A DNA stretch of 43,908 nt from an uncultured bacterium (GCA_903911205.1 CAIWCL010000178.1:1-43908); one strand, 5' to 3'; positions 30,982 through 40,262 are shown, counted from the stretch's first letter. Translations and numbers: made by a program. Notes: a model not told the origin generated them from the sequence alone.

Positions 30982-32201
30982 TGGATTTCCCCCTTCAACG
31001 CGTTTTGCCGCTTGAGGGCGTAGATGATTGCGACCTGGGTTTCAAACGGAACATCGAGTTCGTTGAGCGCATCGATGAGCGTGCGCAACTTCATGCTCTG
31101 TCGTTGCGATTCGCCGGTCGCAACACCTGCCCAGGCAACGGTATCGGCGAGCGGTTGGTCGGCTGTTGGCTCGATCGGTGGCGTGATCGTCGTGATGCGG
31201 AGATTCGCTGCAGTGACCGCCGCTGGACGGAATTCCACGCGTTCATCCACGGTAATAACCTTGTTCGCGCGATCGATGATGACACGCGCTGGCGTGCGAA
31301 TCAGGTCACCCGGAACCTTGAACGTCATCATGCGCGCAACGAATCCGTACGGATCCTCACGCTCTTCGGGTGGAATGCGCACGCGAATCGTGCCCTGATC
31401 CTCGACCCGCGCAACGTCGCTGTAACTGGAGAGTGAGAACTCCTCATTCACAAGCTCCGCGATCGCGGCCGCGGTTGGCAAGCCCGCATACTGTGGCTGA
31501 AGCAACAGGGCGACCGTATCACCTTCGAACGGGGAAAGCGCGATGTCGCGCACCATGCGCGCACCGCCGCGGATCGTCGCCTTGGTCGGCATTTCCGGAT
31601 CGACTTCGACCACGCCATCCGCGGTCGCATACGGGATCCACTCCGCACGATTCGCCGGAACAACCGAACTCTTCAGGAAGCTTGTGAGAAGTTGTCCGCC
31701 TTCGAGGCTCGTCGCGGTACCGAGCGTGCCGATGGTGACATCGAATCGGTCGTCTGATCGCGCGCCTGTGGTTGGGATGTCAACGGAGATGAAGACGAGC
31801 GCGATGGACTTCGTCTTCGCGAGATTCCGCGCATCAGTCCGGATGTTTCCGACGTTCGCGAGCAATTGCGCGTACGGCTGGGCCGTAATCGTCGAGTCCT
31901 TCATGCTGTCGCCCGTCTTATTGAGGCCGTACACGAGCCCAACTCCGACGAGACGGTTTCCTTCGTACCCCTTCAATCGGACGTATTCCTGAAGGTCGCC
32001 CGCGCTTGCCGCGCGCGGAGAGGCGAGCACGGCGACGAGGATCGTGAAGCACACCGCCATCGCGCAGAGCGAACTCCGAACGCACGCAAAAAGTGCGCGG
32101 ATGAAATCGGCGGGATTCGCGCATCGGGCCGCGGATCCGACCGCGGGTACGGCAACGATTGCGTCTCGATGAGCGGAAGGCGTGGTTTGAGCGCGTTCCA
32201 T
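30978..32201 (-). CDS. flgI: Flagellar P-ring protein FlgI
   Basis: A 407-residue periplasmic ring protein around the rod. Conserved segments: LKGYEGNRLVGVGLVYGLNK, DIPTTGARSDDRFDVTIGTL, ATSLEGGQLL and PARVIIDRANKVITVDERVE. The signal peptide is unusual: a 35-40-residue basic N-region precedes the hydrophobic core (AMAVCFTILVAVLASPRAAS). The start at 32201 is supported by AGGAGGT eight bases upstream; a later ATG at 32060 would give a normal signal peptide. It is the first flagellar gene of the cluster here; flgH and flgG are not upstream. Confidence 0.93.
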   Translation of the reverse strand: MERAQTTPSAHRDAIVAVPAVGSAARCANPADFIRALFACVRSSLCAMAVCFTILVAVLASPRAASAGDLQEYVRLKGYEGNRLVGVGLVYGLNKTGDSMKDSTITAQPYAQLLANVGNIRTDARNLAKTKSIALVFISVDIPTTGARSDDRFDVTIGTLGTATSLEGGQLLTSFLKSSVVPANRAEWIPYATADGVVEVDPEMPTKATIRGGARMVRDIALSPFEGDTVALLLQPQYAGLPTAAAIAELVNEEFSLSSYSDVARVEDQGTIRVRIPPEEREDPYGFVARMMTFKVPGDLIRTPARVIIDRANKVITVDERVEFRPAAVTAANLRITTITPPIEPTADQPLADTVAWAGVATGESQRQSMKLRTLIDALNELDVPFETQVAIIYALKRQNALKGEIQ

Positions 32202-32318
32202 AAGGTTGGACCTCCTGTCCGGGTCTCACAAGGCAAGCCCTGTTCCAGCGCTGTCGGGCAACGCGCTGCGCCACGCGGCCCGTCGGGCGTCGGCCCTGGG
32301 AGTACCCGGAACGCAACA

Positions 32319-32384
32319 GGCTCCAACCTCGCCTCGACCCGGCTCCAACCGCGGCCCGACCCGGCTCCAACCTGGTACACCCTC
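32319..32384. repeat. 22-bp tandem repeat in the flgI divergent region
   Basis: Two and a half units. GGCTCCAACC recurs at 32319, 32341 and 32363, exactly 22 bp apart, each followed by related sequence ending CGACCC in the first two units. Confidence 0.75.
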
Positions 32385-32463
32385 CCGGGGCGCGTCTTCA
32401 GCGAAACCCCTGCGCATGACGCTTCGCTCGCCCGGTGATGTGAGGCGCGCCGATACTGGAGAG

Positions 32464-34740
32464 ATGCCGATCGCTACCCGGCCACTCTCCGCGTCCCCCC
32501 TCCCACTCTTTCTCGTTGGTCTCTTGGCGTTCACCGCGACGTTGGTCTGGCTGACCGGACTGACCGGCGCGTCAGGGGCCAACCTCTTGCTGCCCTTCCT
32601 CTCGGAGGCTTGGGCCAACGGATCGGTCGCTGCCCTTTGGTGGGCTGGTGCGATCGGTTTCGGTCTCCTGATCTCTCGGTGGGCTTGTAACGGCGCATCT
32701 GCGACTGTGAACGAGCCTTCAGCGCACAGTCGTGCCGCGCGAAACTGCACTTCGCTCGACACACTCGCGCTTGCGATACCCCTCGGACTCGCCGCGATGC
32801 TCGCGCTCGAGTCGCTCATCGCAACGCTCGGTGGGTTGACGGCGTGGCGTGGCGTGCTCGCGTGGCTTCTGCCACTCGCGGGCATGCTGATTGGTGTTCG
32901 AATGCTGCGCGATGCTCCACCCACGTCCGACAGCCCGTCTCCATCTGCCACCGCGAATCCCGTGCGCGTCGCGTTCATCGCGATCCACGCAGCGCTCGCG
33001 GCGCTCATCCTTGTCGCTGCAACCGCCGCACCCGGTTGGCTCTGGTCGAGTGAATTTGGCGGATACGACGCGCAGAGCTATCACCTGCCGCTCGCGATGG
33101 CGTGGACGCAGCTCGGCAGCGCCGTTGGCCCCGTCGAGGGCAACGTGTACTCCGCACTCCCGTCGTTTGTCGAAACGGTCTTCGCGCATCTCATGATCCT
33201 TCGTGGTGATCGGATCGCAGCGGCGATCGCATGCCAGTGGTGGGCAGCAATCGGAACGCTCTTCGGCGCGTACGTGGTTGCGAGACTCGCGCGCACCGTT
33301 TTCTGCGGGGTCTCTTGCGATTCGTCCGCGAAGGGCTCATCAAACCCAGCGATCGCATGGCTTGCATCTGCCACGTTCCTCGCGACTCCGTGGATCGTTG
33401 TGGTCGGAACGCTCGCCTACAACGACATCGTTCCAGTGATCGCACTCGCGGGAGGTTGGCTCCTGATTCGGGTCAATGCACGTGGAGAAAGTTCCGCGCG
33501 CGCGCTCGATTGGCGCAGTGCAGCCTGCCTTGCGCTCATTGCCGCGAGTGCGACGGGCGCCAAACCGACCGCATTCTTTTTCACCGTGATTCCCCTCGCC
33601 GCGATCGCGATCATCGAAACTTCTCCGCGCGTCTTCCGCTCTCTCCCACTCGCCACAGTCATCGGGCTTGCCATCCTCGCACCGTGGCTTGCACGAAACT
33701 GGCAGCACTATGAAAATCCAGTGTTTCCCTTTGCGACAGGGCTCTTCGGCCTCGGACCGTGGAGTGCTGAGCAGCACACAATCTTCGCTGCAGCGCATAG
33801 CCCAGATCGTTCGATCCTCGCGCGGGTTCCCCTTCTGTGGACCGAGTGGATTGGTTATGGCTTCTCAGAGTTGGGCGACGGCGGCGAGGAGTTGTTTCCA
33901 CAATGGAGCGCGGTACCACTGCTCGGCGTTCTCGGCCTTGCTTCGCTTCTCTTCAGAAGCACAACTGCGCGGACTGCGTGTGCTGGATTGGCGGCGATTG
34001 TCGTCACACTACTTGCCTGGTTCTTCTTGACCCACCTGAAGAGTCGCTTCCTTGTCACCACGGCTGTTCCGCTTTCACTCGGGGTGGCAGCGTTCGTCAC
34101 ACTCGTCGCCGGGCTCTTTGTGCGCCGCTCCGATCGTGAGAGCACACACGCGGTTCCCACGGCACTTGCCTTCATCAGCGCAGCACTTCTCGCCATTCCA
34201 CCCTTTGCGAACTACCTTCGCGAGCCGGCAAAGAACACCGGACAAGAAGGCGAGCGACTTCGTGCCCCGTCGCTCTCGATCGGTTCCATTCCCGTTCAAA
34301 CCGGTGAAGCCGTCGCGCGTCTCCTCGCGGATGCGGACGCCAAGGGTGACACAGCGATGCGCGCCGCGATCTTGCAGCAAGTCTCGTCACCCTTTGCCGT
34401 CAACTCTCTGCTTCCAGCGGATGCGCGCGTCGTTGGGGTTGGCTTCGCCACGCCGTTGTACATGCGTCGTCCGATCACGACGACCACGGTCTGGGATCGC
34501 GGGCCGATCGACATCGTCGCCGAACGAGCGCCTGACGCACCGGCCACGTGGGGTTCACTTTTGCGCCAACGCGGTTTCACGCATGCACTCGTCGATCCGA
34601 CGATGCTTGAGATTTGGGCGAAGCGCGGCTGGCTCAATCCACAACTCGCGCGGGCCGATTGGGTGGAGCCCTTCGGTCGCGCGAACCGCGTCATCTCACG
34701 AACCGTGGACGGCAAGGTGCTCTTCGAACTCGCGCCGTAA
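32464..34740 (+). CDS. Multi-pass membrane glycosyltransferase of the GT-C (PMT/RgtA-like) type
   Basis: A 758-residue inner-membrane protein with 10-12 predicted membrane segments and a C-terminal exported part of about 200 residues. The first extracytoplasmic loop has GGYDAQSYHLPLAMAW, where the acidic residue and SYH fit the sugar-lipid-binding motif of GT-C enzymes; WLARNWQHYENPVFPFATGL is another feature of this group. These enzymes move a sugar from a polyprenyl phosphate to lipid, glycan or protein. The acceptor is unknown; flagellin, LPS or another surface glycan are possible. Starts at 32416 and 32464 are both in frame; 32464 begins just before the first membrane segment and has GGAGAG adjacent. 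Confidence 0.7.
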   Translation: MPIATRPLSASPLPLFLVGLLAFTATLVWLTGLTGASGANLLLPFLSEAWANGSVAALWWAGAIGFGLLISRWACNGASATVNEPSAHSRAARNCTSLDTLALAIPLGLAAMLALESLIATLGGLTAWRGVLAWLLPLAGMLIGVRMLRDAPPTSDSPSPSATANPVRVAFIAIHAALAALILVAATAAPGWLWSSEFGGYDAQSYHLPLAMAWTQLGSAVGPVEGNVYSALPSFVETVFAHLMILRGDRIAAAIACQWWAAIGTLFGAYVVARLARTVFCGVSCDSSAKGSSNPAIAWLASATFLATPWIVVVGTLAYNDIVPVIALAGGWLLIRVNARGESSARALDWRSAACLALIAASATGAKPTAFFFTVIPLAAIAIIETSPRVFRSLPLATVIGLAILAPWLARNWQHYENPVFPFATGLFGLGPWSAEQHTIFAAAHSPDRSILARVPLLWTEWIGYGFSELGDGGEELFPQWSAVPLLGVLGLASLLFRSTTARTACAGLAAIVVTLLAWFFLTHLKSRFLVTTAVPLSLGVAAFVTLVAGLFVRRSDRESTHAVPTALAFISAALLAIPPFANYLREPAKNTGQEGERLRAPSLSIGSIPVQTGEAVARLLADADAKGDTAMRAAILQQVSSPFAVNSLLPADARVVGVGFATPLYMRRPITTTTVWDRGPIDIVAERAPDAPATWGSLLRQRGFTHALVDPTMLEIWAKRGWLNPQLARADWVEPFGRANRVISRTVDGKVLFELAP

Positions 34741-34821
34741 AGAAGCGTTGGGCGCAGGCAAGCGAGCGAACACAAGCGCGCGGTTTTGTGCAATTTCCGC
34801 GGGCGTGTGCGCCCACAGGCC

Positions 34822-36042
34822 TCACACGCCACGACGCGGCAAAGGTTGTGACCCAAACGCGGGTGCTGGCGGAATAGTTGGAACCGCTGGCGGATTTCCC
34901 GAACCCTGCGGCCCACCCTGAGCAGGTGCACCGTTTCTCGTCGCGGGCGCCCCTGGCTTCGGTGAAGTCTGGTCCTTCGAGGAACTCGGCGGCGGGGCTG
35001 TGCCCGTTTGTTTCGTCGCTCCCGTCCCTGGATCGACGGGCATCGAGGGAAGTTCTGCCGGAGGCGGTACCACAACAGGTGTAGAGCGCTTGAATTCAGC
35101 ACGGACACCCTCCGCGCCCTCGCGGCGCGCGGCATCCACCGCCTTCGCACGATCATCCTTCTCAATGAAGTATGCAAAGCCGAAAAGGAGCGCAAAGGCG
35201 AGGCTCGCTGCGCTTGTTCCCAAAAGCAAGGTGTTCCGTGACTCGAGTCGGCGCGCACGTTCGATCAATCCGCGATCAATCGGCGAAAGCGCACTCCGTG
35301 CGCCACCCTCCCGAACGCTGGATGAACTCGCCGTCGGCTGCGCAGTCACAGGCACTGCCACTGCGGACTTCGCCGATTCATCCGCAGCGCCGCGAACAAA
35401 GTCGGGCACAAACTCCGTCGATGTTGTTGCGGATGTCGTTGCGGATGTCGTTGCCGTTGCGGTGCCCACCTGCGCAGCAAAAATCGGCTGCGCGGTGATC
35501 ACGGGCGGCGCAACGCGCACCACGGTCCGCGCGGGCGAACGAACAGGGACGGAGCGCACGACAAGCAAGCCAGCATCGAGAACAAAGGCTCCAAGGTCGG
35601 GCTTCGCGTTGGCTGGCGGCGAAATTGGTTCGACCGCTGGAAGCCCGAAAAAATTCCGATCGGTGTCGATGGACACCGCCGCGCCGCACGAACGGCAGGT
35701 GGGCTCATCGGGCGCCATGGGCACTTGACATGCGTAACAACGACCGAAGAGATGAGCGAGCCCCGGCACACGACGCGCGAGCGTCCAAAGCTGACGCGTC
35801 GACGGTCCACGCACGATCGCGTCGCGACCGACCTCTCCATTCCGAATCGCGGCGCAAAGCGCCTCATAGCCGAAGCCCACAAAATGGGGCCGACGGGGAT
35901 CACGGACAAACCATGCACCCATCTCGTTCTGGGTTGCATGCAAACTCCAGATATCGAAAAGGCCTCCGCACGCGCGGCATTGCGAAGACGGCACTTGTCG
36001 GTCGCCGCAGTATGGACAGAGGATCGCTCGAGTGTCAGACAT
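34822..36042 (-). CDS. Zinc-ribbon / GYF-like membrane protein with proline-rich tail
   Basis: A 406-residue protein without a named family. Order of parts: zinc ribbon 1 (Cys9, Cys12, Cys22, Cys25: CPYCGDRQ and CRACGGLFD); a GYF_2-like domain at about 41-96 (GAWFVRDPRRPHFVGFGYEA, then IRNGEVGRDAIVRGP); zinc ribbon 2 (Cys102, Cys105, Cys116, Cys119: CYACQ and CRSCG); a disordered Ala/Thr/Pro linker with three ATTS repeats; a membrane helix at about 271-293 (GTSAASLAFALLFGFAYFI); and a Pro/Gly-rich C-terminus. GYF-like domains bind proline-rich segments, so it may be a scaffold. The start at 36042 puts the first ribbon at the N-terminus. Confidence 0.7.
   Translation of the reverse strand: MSDTRAILCPYCGDRQVPSSQCRACGGLFDIWSLHATQNEMGAWFVRDPRRPHFVGFGYEALCAAIRNGEVGRDAIVRGPSTRQLWTLARRVPGLAHLFGRCYACQVPMAPDEPTCRSCGAAVSIDTDRNFFGLPAVEPISPPANAKPDLGAFVLDAGLLVVRSVPVRSPARTVVRVAPPVITAQPIFAAQVGTATATTSATTSATTSTEFVPDFVRGAADESAKSAVAVPVTAQPTASSSSVREGGARSALSPIDRGLIERARRLESRNTLLLGTSAASLAFALLFGFAYFIEKDDRAKAVDAARREGAEGVRAEFKRSTPVVVPPPAELPSMPVDPGTGATKQTGTAPPPSSSKDQTSPKPGAPATRNGAPAQGGPQGSGNPPAVPTIPPAPAFGSQPLPRRGV
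35420..35455. repeat. 12-bp in-frame repeat in the zinc-ribbon protein linker
   Basis: Three units: GATGTTGTTGCG, GATGTCGTTGCG, GATGTCGTTGCC. On the minus strand they encode ATTS repeats. Confidence 0.75.
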
Positions 36043-36154
36043 GTCGTCCAGGGTGTGAGGTGAAGGTTGCGCGGCCGACGCAGCTCCTTCGGTCCCGCGG
36101 TACAGTCGCGGCGTTCCAAGATACGCACGCCCGCGCCTTTCGTAGGTGACGTCT

Positions 36155-37237
36155 ATGCCGACTTCACGAGAATTCCTCGCTTCCCCCGCGTGCTCCGCTG
36201 CATCGCGCTCCTCCGCGACGGACACCCTCGCGACCTCCACCCCCGCGACCTACACCCTCGCGACCTCCACCCTCGCGACCTACGCACTCGTGAGCCTGCT
36301 CGCCGCGAGCGTCGGCTGTGCCGGATCGGGAAGTGGCTCGATGGGCGCGATGGCGCCGACCATCGCCTCCACGGCAGTTCCCGCACAGTCGGAGACCGCG
36401 ACCAACCGCAGCAACACCGAGCAATCCTCGCTCGTCGCAATGCTCGATGGGCAAGCCATCGAGTGGTCCGAACTGCGAACTCCGATCGCCGAACTTGCGG
36501 GACAGCAAGTGCTGCGCGACGCGGTGCTGGACATCCGGCTCATGCGACAACTTCGCGAACGAAGTCTCGTGATCGACGCCGATGCGATCACGCGCGAGGA
36601 GTCGCTCCTCCTCGAGACACTCTCTCCAAACCGTGAGCGCGCCGTTGAACTGCTCGGCGCGATTCGGCTGCGGCAAGGCCTCGGGCCCACACGCTTCGCC
36701 GCGCTCCTGCGACGAAATGCGGGGTTGCGCGCGCTCATCGCACGCGATGTGCGCGTCGATGAGACTGGCATCGCCAATGCATTTGACATGCTGCACGGCA
36801 CAAAGCGTGTCGCACGACTCGCGGTGCTGACGTCGCTCCCAGACGCAGAACGATTCATCAACGATGTGAAGGCAGGACGGCCATTTGTCGACCTCGCCGT
36901 CGAACGATCCCTCGACGAGGGTGCCGCACGCGGCGGACTCCTTGCCCCCATCGCGCGACGCGATCCGAGTTACCCCGAGGGCCTCCGCGCCGCGCTCTAT
37001 GCAACCGCGATCGGCGGAATATCCGCACCAGTCCTCGACAACGGCCGGTTCTTTGTGGTCACCGTACTTGAGGAGCGCCCGGGCGATGGAACCACGCTCG
37101 AGGCATCTCGTTCTCGCTGTGAAGAGGTCGTTCGACGGAGCCAAGAGAGGCTGCTGATGGATGCACTCGCGCGCGAACTCTCCGCACTCGAGGGCGTCAC
37201 GATCTTTGATCGCGGTTTTGACCCGCCAATCAAGTGA
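36155..37237 (+). CDS. PpiC/SurA-like peptidyl-prolyl isomerase, exported
   Basis: A 360-residue foldase of the parvulin type. The C-terminal domain reads ERFINDVKAGRPFVDLAVER, then GGLLAPIARRDPSYPEGLRA and ISAPVLDNGRFFVVTVLEER, the parvulin pattern. The middle (residues about 90-210) is a SurA-like helical chaperone part (LDGQAIEWSELRTPIAELAG). The N-terminus has four 15-bp repeats encoding TLATS/TPATY units right before the hydrophobic segment YALVSLLAASVGCAGS. The cysteine there resembles a lipoprotein site, but the residues before it (SVG) fit a lipobox poorly. AGGTGA upstream of the ATG at 36155 supports this start. Confidence 0.8.
   Translation: MPTSREFLASPACSAASRSSATDTLATSTPATYTLATSTLATYALVSLLAASVGCAGSGSGSMGAMAPTIASTAVPAQSETATNRSNTEQSSLVAMLDGQAIEWSELRTPIAELAGQQVLRDAVLDIRLMRQLRERSLVIDADAITREESLLLETLSPNRERAVELLGAIRLRQGLGPTRFAALLRRNAGLRALIARDVRVDETGIANAFDMLHGTKRVARLAVLTSLPDAERFINDVKAGRPFVDLAVERSLDEGAARGGLLAPIARRDPSYPEGLRAALYATAIGGISAPVLDNGRFFVVTVLEERPGDGTTLEASRSRCEEVVRRSQERLLMDALARELSALEGVTIFDRGFDPPIK
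36224..36283. repeat. 15-bp in-frame repeat in the foldase signal region
   Basis: Four units: ACCCTCGCGACCTCC, ACCCCCGCGACCTAC, ACCCTCGCGACCTCC, ACCCTCGCGACCTAC. It is in frame and encodes TLATS, TPATY, TLATS, TLATY. Confidence 0.92.
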
Positions 37238-37274
37238 ACGCTCGAACGCACTCCTCCCACGCAGTACACCAACC

Positions 37275-38402
37275 TCACGTCTTGAGTGCACCTACCCGCC
37301 AAGCCGCGATTGGCAGGAGAGCCGCCACCGGCAGAAAAACGCCGACGGCGGGTGGAATTCCCGGAAGCGCCACGGCCATCACAAGCAAACTTCCAAGGAG
37401 CCCCGGTACCGCGGTCGCTGCACAGAAGACGCTTGGCTTCAACATCTTCTGCGGCTCACGAACCAGGAAGAACGGGAGTGCGATGATGAGCATCATCAGA
37501 TTGACGAGCGCACCGGCGAAACGTTGACCGACGAGTCGCGTTGCGGCTTCCGGTTCGATGCCGCCTTCGCGAGCAAGCGCCCTGATTTGTGGTGTCGACA
37601 AGAGCTGCGCAAAGCCGCGGAATCGCCTTGCAAGGATGGCTTTCGGACTGACATCGGTCTCCACGAAATCGATGGCATCGCGGCGATCGATACGTACCTC
37701 TCGGCCGTCGCCAGAACCAGGCGCACTCCGACCAGCCGCCACGCCATCGACGAGATCCCATCCACCTCGCTCCGAGTTCCATGTCGCCTCGCGCGCTTCG
37801 ACACGCCGCGTCGCCGCACCTTTCTCGTCGCGTTCAAGCACGAGCAAGCCATACGCGCGCTCATCACGCGGATCGAACGCCTGCGCGAGTACGAGTTTCC
37901 CAGTGCCATCCTGGACAACGTTCACTGCGAATCGATCAGCCGAGGGCCGCAGGATTGCCGACTTCTCGCGCACGAGAAGTGGCGCAAGACGCGGCAGCAG
38001 GACTTCACCGTTGATGAGCTGCACCAGATTCAAGACAACAGCGACAACGAGCATCGCAAGTCCAACGCGCCAAAGGCTGATACCAGCTGCGAGCATCGCA
38101 ACGAGTTCGCGCGCCCGTACCATTTGCGCGAGCGTAAACCCTGCAGCAGCGACACAGGAAAGCCCGAGCAGGAACGCGTAGAACTGGAACACGCGTGGCA
38201 GATTGAAGTCGAGGATTGCAACGGGCATCGCGGTCCACATCGACGCGTAGTCCCCTGCGTCAACCGCGCGCTGGCACGCTTTGACGTACGCGTCGAGTTC
38301 GATGATGGTGTCGATCGAGATCGCGAAAAGCGTCATCACCACGAAGATCAGAACGAAGTTCGTGAAGAAGCGGAAGGCAATCCAACGGTCGAGGAGTGGC
38401 AT
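37275..38402 (-). CDS. lptG: LptF/LptG-family LPS export permease (second subunit)
   Basis: A 375-residue inner-membrane permease of the LPS transporter that works with LptB. It begins MPLLDRWIAFRFFTNFVLIF, the family start. RVFQFYAFLLGLSCVAAAGF and VRARELVAMLAAGISLWRVG form the coupling helix region, followed by a periplasmic beta-jellyroll (residues about 135-270) and C-terminal membrane segments (LVNLMMLIIALPFFLVRE). Normal length for the family. Start and upstream stop overlap by one base (TGATG), so it is coupled to the upstream permease. Which of the pair is F and which is G is my guess. Confidence 0.88.
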   Translation of the reverse strand: MPLLDRWIAFRFFTNFVLIFVVMTLFAISIDTIIELDAYVKACQRAVDAGDYASMWTAMPVAILDFNLPRVFQFYAFLLGLSCVAAAGFTLAQMVRARELVAMLAAGISLWRVGLAMLVVAVVLNLVQLINGEVLLPRLAPLLVREKSAILRPSADRFAVNVVQDGTGKLVLAQAFDPRDERAYGLLVLERDEKGAATRRVEAREATWNSERGGWDLVDGVAAGRSAPGSGDGREVRIDRRDAIDFVETDVSPKAILARRFRGFAQLLSTPQIRALAREGGIEPEAATRLVGQRFAGALVNLMMLIIALPFFLVREPQKMLKPSVFCAATAVPGLLGSLLVMAVALPGIPPAVGVFLPVAALLPIAAWRVGALKT

Positions 38403-40072
38403 CAGTTCTTCGCAACCCTTCGAAGGCTGTCGGCGATCACGGCGAGAATCACGAGATTTCCGCTCGATGCAACAAACACGCCTGTGATGCTCGTGCCGTC
38501 CTTGAGCATCTGCTCACCACCGGAGATCAGCAAGATGTCGGCAATCGAGGGGATGAATGCGATCAAGTAAATCTGGAGCGGATTGCCGCCACGGAGGCGG
38601 ATCGCGAGTACCGCGCCCAAAAGGAGCATCAACGGCGCAGAAAGTGATTGATTGATGCGCTGCACGATGCGCGCAACGATGTCCGCGCGGACGCGATCGA
38701 TTTCGTGCTCGATACGTGCACCAGCGGCCCGCGCAGCGATCGCCGCCTGCGCCGCTGGTCCCTCTTGCAATTCTGGAGCTGCCTTCGCTTCCGTGACCAA
38801 CGCCTCAAGCGAAACGTCGGCCCGATCGGGCGCAGCGCAATTTTCAGCCGCAAGCCCGACAATGCGCGGTGGCCAACGACCGCTTCCAAGTCCGCGGAGA
38901 TCGGCGACGGTATCCGCACGTGCGAGAAGTTCAAAGCGCATCCCCGCGCCCTTGGGACGGGGCTCGGCGTTCAATGTCGCTTGCGTCACCGCGGCACGCT
39001 TCGTGACCACACCACGCTCGATCTCAACGAGTTCAATGTCGCCTTTGGTCCGCGGCACAAGCGTCGAACCCATCAACTGCGCGTTCTTCACCTCGTAGAT
39101 ACGGACACCGCCCGCGTCTGCGAACCGCGCGGTGCCCGTGTCTGACAACGCCTTCGTCACGCATGACCATGCGTCGACGGCGGTCAGCGAACCGACCGCA
39201 TCACGCCGCGCTTCTGCAACGCGGTGATACGCGCCCACATCGTTCCACACACCAAGCAGCCCCGCTGTATCGAGATCCTTTGGCTCAAGTTGAATGCCCT
39301 TGCCAAGATCGATCGCTTCGGGCTCCGCTTGCGGCACATAGACGAGCGCATCTTCACCGTCGCGGAACGCTGTCGCGTTTCGGAAGAGCAGTTTGAGAAA
39401 GGCGCTCTCATCAGTGCGATACACGTCGACCGTCGCAAATTCCGCAGTGAATTCTGTCTGGGTTCGCCCGTCTGGTCCGGTTTCAATCGCCGCAACGCCC
39501 GCGAGCGCAAGTCGCGTTGTCGGGCGCGTCGCTGCACTCGCGCCATTTTCCTCAATCTTCTCGCCAAGTTCCGTCCCAGGAATCACGAGCACTTCGTCCG
39601 CGTACAACTGCGTGTTCCCGACGCGAAATGCCTCGCCGCGCTCAACCGAACTCACAAAGAGTCGCGTGACATCGCGGGTGATCAGGCGGCGCATCGAAGT
39701 CCAAAAACGTGGAACTCCCGCGTCGACCAAGAGCGCCATGCCGAGAAAGAGCACGAGACCGAGCGCCGCCGCGGGCATCAGAATCCGTCGATACGAAAGA
39801 CCCGCCGCGGACATCGCGACGATTTCGTTGTCGGCCGCAAGTCGTGCGTACACGATCGTGCCTGCAAAGGCGCCGGCGAAAGGCAACGCGTACTGCAGCA
39901 TGGGTACCGACGCGAGCGTGACAAACTGCAGCACTTCCTCGGCGCCGAGGAGGTTCTGCATGATCGGTCGGATCGCCGCCCCGAATGCGATCACTGCGAC
40001 GAGAACACTCGCCGTCAGGATCTGGACACGGAGGAGTTCCGCGATGATGTGTCGGAGAAGGATGCGCGGCAT
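38402..40072 (-). CDS. lptF: LptF/LptG-family LPS export permease (first subunit, enlarged)
   Basis: A 556-residue permease, about 180 residues longer than usual. N-terminal membrane part: MPRILLRHIIAELLRVQILT, LPFAGAFAGTIVYARLAADN, and the coupling segment EIVAMSAAGLSYRRILMPAA. C-terminal membrane part: SAPLMLLLGAVLAIRLRGGN and SGNLVILAVIADSLRR. The periplasmic part in between spans about 320 residues instead of about 160, and includes an Ala-rich helix before the last membrane block (AAQAAIAARAAGARIEHEID). The start at 40072 is chosen because LptF proteins begin this way; GGGAGG lies about 15 bases upstream, so the ribosome site is weak. An in-frame extension upstream would cover a 14-bp repeat and is rejected. 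Confidence 0.85.
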   Translation of the reverse strand: MPRILLRHIIAELLRVQILTASVLVAVIAFGAAIRPIMQNLLGAEEVLQFVTLASVPMLQYALPFAGAFAGTIVYARLAADNEIVAMSAAGLSYRRILMPAAALGLVLFLGMALLVDAGVPRFWTSMRRLITRDVTRLFVSSVERGEAFRVGNTQLYADEVLVIPGTELGEKIEENGASAATRPTTRLALAGVAAIETGPDGRTQTEFTAEFATVDVYRTDESAFLKLLFRNATAFRDGEDALVYVPQAEPEAIDLGKGIQLEPKDLDTAGLLGVWNDVGAYHRVAEARRDAVGSLTAVDAWSCVTKALSDTGTARFADAGGVRIYEVKNAQLMGSTLVPRTKGDIELVEIERGVVTKRAAVTQATLNAEPRPKGAGMRFELLARADTVADLRGLGSGRWPPRIVGLAAENCAAPDRADVSLEALVTEAKAAPELQEGPAAQAAIAARAAGARIEHEIDRVRADIVARIVQRINQSLSAPLMLLLGAVLAIRLRGGNPLQIYLIAFIPSIADILLISGGEQMLKDGTSITGVFVASSGNLVILAVIADSLRRVAKN

Positions 40073-40211
40073 TCCGGGCTCGACATCCTCCCCCTTCTGG
40101 GCAGTTCTCGCAACCACCATGTTGGCTGCGGCAAACGCACAGGCCGCACAGGTGGAACGGCGCTTACCCCGAATTTCGACGGGCAATGCGGAAGACGCAC
40201 CTGACCTCAAC

Positions 40212-40262
40212 GAATTGCCGACGACGAATTGCCGACGACGAATTGCCGACGACGAATTTGCC
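40212..40262. repeat. 14-bp tandem repeat between lptF and the pseudopilin operon
   Basis: Three perfect copies of GAATTGCCGACGAC (40212-40253) and a partial fourth (GAATTTGCCG), in the divergent non-coding gap 40073-40307. Confidence 0.9.
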
